64,000 nucleotides of DNA from Numida meleagris (taxonomy: Eukaryota; Chordata; Aves; Galliformes; Numididae). The position numbers and the translations under genes were made by a program. The notes beneath the pieces are model-generated. The model was not told the DNA's origin, made no database searches, and saw only the letters and a list, made by a program, of their open reading frames with translations. Numbering within the stretch: position 1 is the stretch's first letter; every line of letters begins with the position of its first letter. Shown here in pieces: positions 40,001-46,560 of the stretch. The DNA lies in assembly GCF_002078875.1 (NCBI RefSeq), contig NC_034411.1, positions 51,847,695-51,911,694 of the forward strand. Direction: 5' to 3'.

Positions 40001-43000
40001 CTGAGGTGGGGATGAAAGCCCTTAAGATTATGCCATCTTCTATTTGTTTTTACTTATGAAAAAGTATACAATTAGTGCCCAGCAAACAGATTTTCTGAGA
40101 CACAGCATGGAAAATATGTTGCTAAAGGGAAAAATTCCAGCTATCATTCCCAGATCGGCCCAAATACTTCCCCATCTAGTTGTCCATATTTTTTTGTTGT
40201 TTGTGGTATTTGCTATTTATGAATATCTCACAGTCGCTAGTGTAATGCAGTGACATGAGATTTTGTCAACACACTGCATACTACAGCCCTGTCAAATCTG
40301 TAAGAAGAACCTACTCCAAAAAGCTGACTGAAATCCCAGTTGCAGCAACAGAAGTTCTTTCCAATACCCCATACTCTGTCTCAGAAGAAACTTTCTTCAG
40401 CTGCATGCATACTTACCAAGTTGTGGCCCCTGTTGTTAAGAGAATAACCAATACGTGTGATGATCGTCATATCATCTCCCTTGGTCTCAGACCAGGAGAT
40501 TGGCCACCTGCACGTGAGATACACACACACACATCCCGTTCTGTAATGCAAATACATCTCTGACTGAGCTGTCTGAGGAAGAGGATTTCCTGCAGGAAAT
40601 TTATTTTGTGCGGATGTTTTCCCCTTTCTCATGTCAGATAAGCGAGTTTCTTCTGCTGCGTCAATTAGCAAGCAACAGGGGGCAACTGGCCAAGGAAATG
40701 CATCTTTTCAATCTCTGTTAGACTCAGGTCTGTTTCCTCAAGAAGTACAAGGGGAACTTTTTCTTTTTTTTTTTTCCCCCTGAAACAACCATCTGAGGCA
40801 GGATGAACGCAGCCCAATCTGGTTTTCATTTCTGACTCCAGCCTCACAGGAAGCACGTATACAAATTTAAGCGGTTCCATATATTTCCTATGTAGAGCTT
40901 AAAAACAAATGACTATGTCCCTACAGCTCTGGGGTTTCCTAATAGCAAAATAACACTCAGGCATGTTAAGATATGCTTTCATTTCAAACTAACCTGATTT
41001 GCACCGAATATACAATTTGTTCATGGTGTAGCTGAGGTTGGCACCCTGTCTGTTTCTAGAACTTCTAAGGACACAATACCTTACTGCTGCAAAAACATAA
41101 TGACTTATCTGTGTTTTTTCTCTGTATGGAATTATGAGGGGAGGTAATCTGTATTTCTGGCCAAGACAGAGGAGGAACTGCAGGAGGATGCTCAAAGTCA
41201 GCGCAAGTGACTTGCTGCACTCCTACCAGCACTACTGGTACTATTAGTAGGCAATCATCACGGATTAAAGGTGTATCTAGCCTCAAACAGGCTGCTAGCA
41301 TAGGATCAGTACAGCCAGACTTGGAAAAAAAAGCTTTGATGGTTGACAGGAAAGTGAACGACACCTAAGCAAGACTATGAACCAAATGTTCACTATGCTG
41401 GTATTAGTTAATATTTAGACACCTCTTCCTCTCTCAGCATAAAAACTCTGGGAACCGTAATCGTGCCTCCTTCATCTGGCTAAAGGTTACACCTTAGAGA
41501 GTCACAAGGGATACATTCCTGTAAAACACGTAGCAGAAAATAACTGGGAAATGTTTAATTTACTTTTAAAACTTACAATCTAATTTAATCAAGATTTACT
41601 TTCTCTTCATCTCCGCATCTTAGAGAACTGTTATTGCTACTTCTTAGATGAAAGATGAGATCTTCAGATATTATGTAAGTCCCAACATTGCACTTTAAGG
41701 GAAAAAAACCAAAACAACTAAATACTGTGATGGCTGGCAGAATGCGTGTGATCTGGGATTTATGAATACAAGCTGATATACTAAATGTACAAAAGAATGC
41801 AAAAGTTTTCAAAATCTGAAATTATTTCCCTCTATCACTATATTTGTACAATCCCACCCAAATTAATGAAATTTTATAGTGTAGTGGGATGGATGATTAA
41901 GGTCTTACTAAAAATAAAACATATGGACTCCTTAGAAAGAAAATAAATTTACTGAAAAATGAAAAAATATCAGAAGTTTCCAGACCTCCATAAAAAGCAT
42001 AAGTTTTGTTCATCAAGACATGCATTGAATTTTGTATGTTTACACTTCACTATACAGGCACTGAAATACCCTAGTTTATATAATTTAGATTACTAGAACG
42101 GTTTTGTTTTTTGTTAGCTGCATTTTACAGCACTAGTTTTACACTACTATATGTTACTAAATACAATAGCAGCCGTTAGTGTACACAGTGTGGATACACA
42201 TATGGATATCTAGCACAATGTTATTTAAACACATTACAGTGGTTTTCTGGGATAATTTAAAAGTCTATGCAGAAGATGATACTTAACACAAGATACTTTA
42301 GGCACCAAGTAAATCAGTTAGGCTAGTTGATTTTTGGGGTAATAAGAACTATTAAAGTTCTGTGACTATTCCCTCCCTCTGCATTAACTTTTCCCATGCT
42401 CTGTAACATTTATAGACATACTTCATTTGTGCAGACAATTAACTTCTACTTTTCAATACAAATTATATACAGTCACAGATTCAGTTGACCAAAAGAGCTC
42501 CCAGTTACATGATCTACGCACTATATTAACCTGTCATCACTGACTCTACTATTATTCTGCTGATTCATAGCGCAAATTCTCCTAACTCTTATGGACTTCT
42601 GTTTGCACTCTGGTGCTCTCCATTTTGAAGAAATGATTTATCACAAAAAAAATCTCTAACCTTGGAAAAAAGACAAGGAAATCTACATTCATTTTTTAAC
42701 TTCCAGGTCTGAAAGGCAGTGATGCAAAAATGCAGTTGAAATTAAAAAAAAAGCCAGCTTTTCTAAATGTTAAAAAATTCAAACAGAGGCTCTATACTTC
42801 CTCTCTGATTCAGTGTGCTGTATTGACAGCAATCACAAAGCTAGACCACAAGTTCAAGTGGTAACCTTTGCAGAAAAGTAAAAACTACTTCTTGTTATGT
42901 TTCACTGTATTAGCTTTCTGCTGGATCAGGTTTGTGATCCAGCTCACCACAGAACAGGTGCCAGTACCCAGGAGGCAGTGGAACTAAACAGACACAGCTG

Positions 43001-44275
43001 AGATAATTGAGAAGACATAATTATCACTGGAAAATTAGCTCTAAGGTCATTGAGATAGACACTGCTTTTTATTAAGAGTTCTTTGCTGCAATATCTAGGG
43101 GTTCCTGGGTTTAAAATGTAAATCAGCGTACTCCCAAATGTTCTGAATGGGGACATTTTGGGAGATTGGTTTTATAGCCTAGAGGTATGGAAGACACTCA
43201 ACAGAGAACTTGCACTGTGGTAATGAATCTGAAAAGCCACGGACTCCAATTGGGCTGAAGTTGACAAAAGCATAGCGTCAGATGTCTGAATCCCAAAACA
43301 GAAGTTTGGGATTTTTCTGGAGAAAACTTGGCCAGAGCTGTGACACAGAGACACTCACATATGCAGGGTGGGTTAAGATTCCTAACAGCATGAGTGACTA
43401 CAGCCACTTGAGATGCTCCAAGGTTTTGGAGGTGTCTGCACAGGGATGGCAAACACGATGCAAAACCTTCTGGGAGAGCAGCCAGGACAGCCAGAGCATC
43501 TCAGGTGGTACCAAGCACCTCTGGTTAGGCAAATGAATCCCAGCCTTCATTCTTGCTCATTTTCAGAAGGAACATTATTCAGTCACAGCATTTTATTTCA
43601 CACTTGCTCTTCAAGTCTGTCCAGCTGGGGAGTGAAGGGCTGAGCAGCCTGTACGAAGGCAGTGGTTGCAAAGCTGATCTTCATTTTTCTTCTGTGCATG
43701 ATCATATCTGCTTCTCCTCTCTGAACAGACCAAACTTCTGTTCCCATGAAGGAAAGGTTTGTTTCATAATCCAAACCACTGGCTACTAGGAGAACACAGA
43801 GATATTCCCAACATGCCTGATGATATGCAGCATACAGCCTCGTGTTTCTTAGTTAAAAAAATAGTGTTATCAACATCAAAAGAATATCATATGTAACAAA
43901 TGTTAAGTTAATAAACTGCACACTTTGGTAACAGGTTCAGGACAGAAGCAGAATAAGGTTTTCCCTCGCCAAAGATCAAACAGTTTTTGTGTATACCAAA
44001 TACTATGCCCAAATAATCCCTGACATATCACAACACCTTTTCAGCTATTACCCTGCAAAGCCATTAAGTGTTTCCTGCTATTTGCCACCAAAGGGCCGCA
44101 TGCATACCTGCTGATGTTTCTCTGAATTTGTCACTGGTCTTCTTCTTCCTCCATTTCCAAGGTTTAAAAATTTTGCCAATGGTAGAAAGTTTGCCCTTTC
44201 TCTTGAAGGGAGGAGTTTGGGATCCTGGCGCTGGTCCATCCGAGTTAGCGATTGAAGCTTTATCCAAGCCATCAA
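1073..44275 (-). CDS. PHACTR2: PHACTR2 gene, coding span of 12 exons (first exon missing)
   Basis: Phosphatase and actin regulator 2. The family binds monomeric actin through RPEL motifs and the PP1 catalytic subunit through its C-terminus, linking actin dynamics to dephosphorylation. Twelve exons join in frame with phases 1,1,1,1,2,1,2,1,0,0,2 at the eleven internal junctions, giving about 632 residues. With a four-residue first exon as remembered for human, the protein would be near 636, against about 634 in human. The order is basic N-terminus, RPEL1, Pro/Ser/Lys/Glu-rich middle, acidic [14 protein letters not shown] block, RPEL2-4, and PP1-binding tail ending RFHRP. The N-terminal [14 protein letters not shown] stretch and the [15 protein letters not shown] stretch favour PHACTR2 over PHACTR1, 3 and 4. 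The paralogue assignment rests on remembered human sequence. The initiator exon is not in the identified set. Confidence 0.96.
1089..4003 (-). other. PHACTR2: PHACTR2 intron 12
   Basis: About 2.9 kb with donor GTGGGT and acceptor ttcag. It is mostly AT-rich unique sequence, including a poly-A run near 1543-1556 on the plus strand. A GC-richer block at about 1180-1430 has overlapping open frames on both strands but nothing recognised. The plus-strand frame at 2498-2815 looks like chance. Confidence 0.85.
4004..4080 (-). CDS. PHACTR2: PHACTR2 coding exon 12, PP1-binding C-terminal helix
   Basis: 77 nt. Acceptor tgtttgttag, then [20 protein letters not shown] and SRQFT plus two bases of Arg, then donor GTGGGT. 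The segment is almost invariant across PHACTR1-4 and follows the [11 protein letters not shown] residues of the preceding exon. In the family it belongs to the C-terminal PP1-binding element. No single long ORF reveals it; it was found from the conserved KELNEF residues on the minus strand. It enters in phase 0 and leaves in phase 2, matching both neighbours. Confidence 0.96.
4788..5932 (+). mobile_element. CR1 LINE fragment, 5'-truncated, decayed
   Basis: The first part resembles the end of the CR1 reverse-transcriptase ORF: translated pieces read like DDQVT, then [12 protein letters not shown], in shifted frames. The later part matches the CR1 3' region (for example ggtgattgtcccc and gaggtcttttccaa) and ends with atgattctatga, the typical CR1 3' terminus. 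Frameshifts and stops (tacttaga in place of an intact Tyr-Leu-Asp) show it is dead. It is antisense to PHACTR2 within intron 11. One short stretch near 5540-5560 looks internally deleted. Confidence 0.93.
6587..6612. repeat. Perfect 11-bp inverted repeat with 4-nt loop
   Basis: tagtcttcaag (6587-6597), spacer acta, then its exact reverse complement cttgaagacta (6602-6612). It could form a hairpin in DNA or in the PHACTR2 pre-mRNA. It lies in intron 11 outside the CR1 copy. No function is known. Confidence 0.9.
7503..7640 (-). CDS. PHACTR2: PHACTR2 coding exon 11, RPEL4 and start of PP1-binding region
   Basis: 138 nt, phase 0 to 0. Acceptor ccgcgtgcag, then [40 protein letters not shown] and [22 protein letters not shown] is the core of the last RPEL motif. 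The following RILRF, the acidic YVEVTD and the KPW tryptophan correspond to the segment that wraps PP1 in PHACTR1. The exon must end after the Lys codon at 7503 because the next exon begins with the conserved AAIRKEL. The intron then starts with GC rather than GT. The exon is GC-richer than its surroundings. Confidence 0.97.
7641..8704 (-). other. PHACTR2: PHACTR2 intron 10
   Basis: About 1.06 kb, donor GTAATG. It holds a short (TA)n run near 8028-8038 and a poly-A run of about 15-17 bases near 8646-8660 (plus strand). No gene or recognised element was seen. Confidence 0.85.
8705..8766 (-). CDS. PHACTR2: PHACTR2 coding exon 10, linker between RPEL3 and RPEL4
   Basis: 62 nt, phase 1 to 0. It encodes the remainder of Gln, then [20 protein letters not shown]. 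The charged helix links RPEL3 to RPEL4 and ends with the RRLSRK that starts RPEL4. It matches the human order ([12 protein letters not shown], then ELKRRLSRK). The acceptor aaaacag has a poor pyrimidine tract, but the phase and the protein match fix the boundary. The donor is AAG/GTAATG. Confidence 0.96.
10531..11137 (+). mobile_element. CR1 LINE 3' fragment
   Basis: It starts at cagtcctctggagaaggac and continues through the typical CR1 3' segments (ggctgcatcagacaac, gtggtgaggcactggaacaa, ggccctgggcagcctgagc) to ctatgaatgt. Translated pieces such as [11 protein letters not shown] and PSLEAF match CR1 3' sequence read through. It is antisense to PHACTR2. It is the same 3' type as the minus-strand copy at 18843-19020. 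Confidence 0.93.
12869..12886. repeat. 18-base poly-T tract
   Basis: An uninterrupted run of T (poly-A on the gene strand), 13 bp from the CR1 terminal scrap. It could be slippage or an old insertion tail. Confidence 0.9.
12900..12928 (-). mobile_element. CR1 3'-terminal scrap
   Basis: tcatagaatcatagaatggc followed by ttgggctc is the reverse complement of the CR1 3' end. Only about 29 bp can be recognised. Confidence 0.7.
14013..14068 (-). CDS. PHACTR2: PHACTR2 coding exon 9, RPEL3
   Basis: 56 nt, phase 2 to 1. Acceptor ctcttacag, then the last base of Arg, [18 protein letters not shown] and the first base of Gln, then donor GTAAGT, a perfect consensus. It carries most of RPEL motif 3 with the diagnostic RPTTEEL core and the NIL that follows. 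Identical in sense to the human RPEL3 as remembered. Confidence 0.97.
15712..15807 (-). mobile_element. CR1 3' fragment
   Basis: gagttggaaggtacactcaa followed by tggtcatctagtccaactcc is the reverse complement of the CR1 3' region. It continues through gaacagagacatctacagct to the tandem repeat. It has the same orientation as PHACTR2 and lies in intron 8. Confidence 0.88.
15808..15899. repeat. Minisatellite, five units of 18-19 bp
   Basis: Units start at 15808, 15826, 15845, 15864 and 15882. The consensus is cctgtccagcctgagagc, with variants such as cctgtgcagcctgaagagc. One unit matches the usual CR1 sequence at this place (ccctgtccagcctga), so the array seems to be a local amplification inside the CR1 copy, about 290 bp from exon 8. 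Confidence 0.9.
16189..16345 (-). CDS. PHACTR2: PHACTR2 coding exon 8, RPEL2
   Basis: 157 nt, phase 1 to 2. Acceptor tttcctcag, then two bases completing Ser and [40 protein letters not shown] and [10 protein letters not shown] plus AG of Arg, then donor [22 protein letters not shown] is the second RPEL motif. The Cys codon TGT after NILQ stands where I remember Arg in human PHACTR2, a likely CpG-type change. The open frame continues past the donor into intron and CR1 sequence, and that extension is not coding. Confidence 0.97.
16346..17604 (-). other. PHACTR2: PHACTR2 intron 7
   Basis: About 1.26 kb, donor GTGAGC, acceptor cctcag. The plus-strand open frame at 17033-17404 (123 residues) has no recognisable domain. 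No repeats were recognised. Confidence 0.85.
17605..17807 (-). CDS. PHACTR2: PHACTR2 coding exon 7, acidic block
   Basis: 203 nt, phase 2 to 1. Acceptor gaattaacag, then [20 protein letters not shown] and an Ala/Glu/Ser-rich stretch, then [14 protein letters not shown], eight further Asp, NASAE and the first base of Ser, then donor [18 protein letters not shown] is shared with human PHACTR2. The ten-Asp run replaces an alternating Asp/Glu run in human. The minus frame stays open past the donor (PLTREVYW and so on), but GTGAGC and the phase of the next exon fix the end. The acidic block lies just upstream of the RPEL2 basic RRR. Confidence 0.95.
17621..17650 (-). repeat. PHACTR2: GAY trinucleotide tract coding for 10 Asp
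   Basis: Ten consecutive GAT/GAC codons in the pattern 3 GAT, 4 GAC, 3 GAT. The mix of codons interrupts the repeat. Length variation between individuals is possible. Confidence 0.93.
17935..18000. repeat. (CGTA)3 palindrome and degenerate TG/TA-rich stretch
   Basis: cgtacgtacgtac at 17935-17947 is followed by alternating purine-pyrimidine sequence of the type tatgtgtatgcacac and atatgtgtatatgtgtc. It lies about 130 bp upstream of exon 7 on the gene strand. Such sequence can take up Z-DNA or cruciform shapes, but that is inference. Confidence 0.8.
18843..19020 (-). mobile_element. CR1 LINE 3' fragment
   Basis: cacagaatcacagaatggct followed by tgggttggaagggacctta is the textbook reverse complement of the avian CR1 3' end. 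It continues through gcccagggctccaacctgac to gattccgtggaccacc. It includes a small tandem duplication of cagagattcc near 18981-19000. It has the same orientation as PHACTR2. Confidence 0.95.
19239..19782 (-). CDS. PHACTR2: PHACTR2 coding exon 6, Ser/Pro-rich middle region
   Basis: 544 nt, the largest exon, phase 1 to 2. Acceptor ttattttag, then remaining bases of Ala, [20 protein letters not shown] and [17 protein letters not shown]. The [11 protein letters not shown] and PKASKE pieces match human PHACTR2. Later come [11 protein letters not shown], a 15-Pro run, [10 protein letters not shown] and an acidic end ([13 protein letters not shown]). Donor GTGAGA. The region is low complexity, probably disordered, and poorly conserved outside these pieces. 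The Pro run is far longer than the human PPPP and could bind profilin, SH3 or EVH1 domains (inference). Confidence 0.95.
19406..19450 (-). repeat. PHACTR2: CCACCC/CCACCT hexanucleotide tract coding for 15 Pro
   Basis: On the gene strand: CCT CCT, then CCA alternating with CCC (three times), CCA alternating with CCT (three times), then CCT. The hexamer pattern suggests growth by slippage inside exon 6. Plus-strand frames across it (Gly/Val/Trp/Arg repeats) are shadows. Confidence 0.95.
19783..23089 (-). other. PHACTR2: PHACTR2 intron 5
   Basis: About 3.3 kb, donor GTGAGT, acceptor attttag. AT-rich unique sequence. No repeats or extra exons were recognised. The minus frame at 21021-21407 (128 residues) has no recognisable content. 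Confidence 0.85.
23090..23326 (-). CDS. PHACTR2: PHACTR2 coding exon 5, Lys/Pro-rich segment
   Basis: 237 nt (79 codons), phase 1 to 1, so it can be skipped without a frameshift. Acceptor tatccatag, then the rest of Glu, [38 protein letters not shown] and [20 protein letters not shown], then [20 protein letters not shown] and the first base of Ala. Donor GTGAGT. Class I/II SH3-like proline motifs ([18 protein letters not shown]) alternate with lysines, matching the same exon in human (KSPVPPKG, KQAPVPPPKP). Probably disordered. Confidence 0.95.
25137..25177. repeat. Exact 18-bp direct repeat, 23-bp period
   Basis: tggtatctccttgttaaa occurs at 25137-25154 and again at 25160-25177, separated by ggtaa. 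It looks like a small recent tandem duplication in intron 4. Confidence 0.95.
28685..28708. repeat. (AAAAAC)n simple repeat
   Basis: Imperfect run of aaaaac units on the plus strand in intron 4. Confidence 0.8.
33110..33268 (-). CDS. PHACTR2: PHACTR2 coding exon 4
   Basis: 159 nt (53 codons), phase 1 to 1. Acceptor tatttcag, then the rest of Asp, [35 protein letters not shown], and [17 protein letters not shown] plus one base. Donor GTAAAT. It parallels human [13 protein letters not shown]...GEES...EENVVKS...SEKTPPLEE. It is an acidic linker after RPEL1 with no known domain. Its length is a multiple of three. Confidence 0.96.
33269..35985 (-). other. PHACTR2: PHACTR2 intron 3
   Basis: About 2.7 kb, donor GTGATA (weak), acceptor atttcag. 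Around 34000-34750 the plus strand is pyrimidine-rich. No gene or repeat family was recognised. Confidence 0.85.
35986..36066 (-). CDS. PHACTR2: PHACTR2 coding exon 3, RPEL1
   Basis: 81 nt (27 codons), phase 1 to 1. Acceptor tttctttag, then the rest of Val, [26 protein letters not shown] and the first base of Asp. Donor GTGATA. It carries the N-terminal RPEL-type motif, with the [13 protein letters not shown] core conserved in PHACTR1-4, and binds G-actin. Skipping it would remove RPEL1 without a frameshift. Confidence 0.97.
38314..38411 (-). mobile_element. CR1 3' fragment
   Basis: agaatcaatcattaaggttg, then gaaaagaccacttaagatca and tctaatccaac, then catgcccaacaaccacgtcc, matches the reverse complement of the CR1 3' end, including the usual cccactaaaccatg-like stretch in decayed form. 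It has the same orientation as PHACTR2. Confidence 0.88.
40520..40534. repeat. Short (CA)n microsatellite
   Basis: acacacacacacac in intron 2, about seven dinucleotide units. Confidence 0.85.
44108..44275 (-). CDS. PHACTR2: PHACTR2 coding exon 2, basic N-terminal segment
   Basis: 168 nt (56 codons), phase 1 to 1. Acceptor atttatgcag, then TT completing a Val codon and [30 protein letters not shown] and [25 protein letters not shown] and the first base of Val. Donor [17 protein letters not shown] is the family's N-terminal basic signature, which in relatives serves in nuclear import and membrane association. SIANSDGP...[14 protein letters not shown] is specific to PHACTR2. No Met precedes the segment within the exon, so translation starts in an upstream exon. 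Confidence 0.97.
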
Positions 44276-44689
44276 CTGCATAAATAAACAAGGAAAGAAA
44301 AGGTCACTAAAAGATAGAAACCAAAACGGTAGCTAACAGCTGAACTGCTCCACTACCAGATTGCAAAAGGCTGTGTGGTGGTCCCCATTTTTCTGTTTCA
44401 GAAGGCTGACAATGGGCATTTTATAGCACCCTGCACCACAAGCCAGTCCTCACCTTCGCTAGCCTCACACTTCCCTTCACTCAGCATCCCCACTACAGCC
44501 AGAACAGCTGCTCACAGCACCTCTACTATGTGCACTTCTGTGGTCTCTCCTCTCTACTGAAGAATTCCTTTCAACACATTTAAGTGATGTTTTTTCCCTA
44601 TCTTTGGTAAAGCTGAATAACTAGCTATCATCACACAGAAGACAAAACCCATACAATGTAAAAACATAACCTGTTTCTTTTGAGTAAAA

Positions 44690-44705
44690 ATATATATATA
44701 TATAT
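44690..44705. repeat. (TA)8 microsatellite
   Basis: Uninterrupted atatat run about 415 bp upstream of exon 2 on the gene strand. Confidence 0.9.
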
Positions 44706-46369
44706 CTTCTTAAAAAAGCTCTACTGATAGCTGTTCTGGCTGTGGAACGGAATAGTTCAGTTTGATATTCCTGGTAATCAGTCATTCACAGAGGAGTCTG
44801 CCTCCAGTCAAGTTTCATACTAACAAAACATATTTAACAATAAGCTTTTGGACTGTATCCAAAATTTAAAGACAGATTACTTTTCTGCAAAAAAAAATAC
44901 TGAGTGATATTAAAGCCAATATTTATCATCGATGGCTGTAACTCGGAGTTTCTGTGAACAAAATCAGCAGTTATTTCACAACAGGCAGTTAAGTGTAGCA
45001 TAAAGTTAAAATAAATTTTCTGGAAATTTCCCTGAGAAGCCCACTATTATATATTTCTATATAAGAACTATGGTTTCTTAGAACCTTCCACGCCTGAACC
45101 TGCAAATACTTCAAACATGCTTAACTTTATTCACGTGAGAAGCTTCACTGAAGTAACTACGATTACTTATGTACATAAAATTAATCACAAGCTTAAATGT
45201 TTGCAGCATAAGGGCTCTGTAATTGCTTTCATTCATCTAAACATTCCAATTATAACCAATTCGGAACAGAGTTGATGCCACTGTCAACAGAAATAATGAT
45301 AATCCTAGATCATTAAATCAGAAAGTGCTGTTCAAAGAAGGAAATATCACTGTTCCCATTTTACAGATGGAAAATATGAGGCACAGAACAGTTAAGTGTT
45401 TAATTTCATGTTTGCCAAATGGCTTCCCGAATCCTAGTCCTCTGTCCTAGCTGTTAAAAAGATGCATATTCATACATATATCATCACGGTACAATCTTAC
45501 TATTCTGTTTCTCAGAAAAATGGCATTTAATGAATACTATATTTGTCCCAGACTTTAGATTGATCTAGGATGCTATAAAAAAATCTTTACTGTGAGAAAG
45601 CTGATGTAATGCAATCAGAGTCCAAGAAACTTTATTCCTTAATGCTTTGAAATGAAGTACTGGGACAAAAAGATCCATTGCATAACTTCACTGAAATCTA
45701 CAGTTAAAACCAGAGATACATTTGTGGGAAAATGATTACATTCAAATCAATAAATCTGAGTTATGCCGTAGGATACAACAAATCCTATACTGTTAGAGAC
45801 GGAACAGACAGCTTAAGAAAACTTTGCCAGCAAAAATTACCATTATTCAGAAGCATGAGGATTTAAATTTTTTTTTTCAAGTGTTTTCCTTGGGTACCCT
45901 CTGGCCTTTAACAAAGAGATAAAATGGAAGGATGGCATTGAAATGTGTAAAGCCAAGGTTTCGGTAAGGAGGAGGCTAGGCCTATCCCTTGCATGAGCAA
46001 GCTTCCTGGCTTGCACATCCTGGAAAATGTAACAAAGTAGTTTAGGAGGTTTAGAATGAGACTCCCATACAATGGATGGGTCTGAGAGGCTGGCAAGAGA
46101 TGGGGATCAGAAGGACACCAACACAAGCCAGCACGCAACTCTGCAGGAAGAGAGAGGCATGGGGCAGCAGCAGGACCTCTGCAGGGTTGCCCTGCCTGGA
46201 ACTAGGGACTGCACTTCTCTCTAGGTTGGCAGTCAGTGTCTGTGGAGTGAAAGGAGAAGTACAATTACTTGAAGGGTAGTTACAAAGTTAAGACAGATGA
46301 ATTGTTCTTGGCAATTCCAGATGGCACAAGAAGGGGTGAGGGCCACAGGTAGTGACTCCAGAGAGCCAG

Positions 46370-46560
46370 GTTAGACATAAGGAACACGCTTCCAGGAGGA
46401 GGGCACAGCACTGGAGCAGGTTGGGGAATCTCTGCCCTTGGGGGTTTTCAGGGCTTGGCCAGGTCTGACCTGATCTGCTGTCAGCAGCCATCCTGCTTGG
46501 AGTGAGAGACTGGACTGCATCACCTCCCAGTCAACGTTTCTGCAGTGCTGGGGGATGTGG
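46370..46560 (+). mobile_element. Old, diverged CR1-like fragment
   Basis: gttagacataaggaacacg, then gcactggagcaggttgggg, then ggggttttcagggcttggc and agagactggactgcatcacc follow the order of an ancient CR1 subfamily's 3' region (tagg...ctggagcaggttgcc...ggaggttttcaa...gactggatgacctcc). It lacks a clean 3' terminus. Subfamily unknown. Confidence 0.6.

Larger units (their letters stand above)
36067..44107 (-). other. PHACTR2: PHACTR2 intron 2
   Basis: About 8 kb, donor GTATGC, acceptor ctttag. It contains a small CR1 fragment (38314-38411), short (CA)n runs near 36660 and 40520-40534, and otherwise AT-rich unique sequence. No further exons were recognised. Confidence 0.85.
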
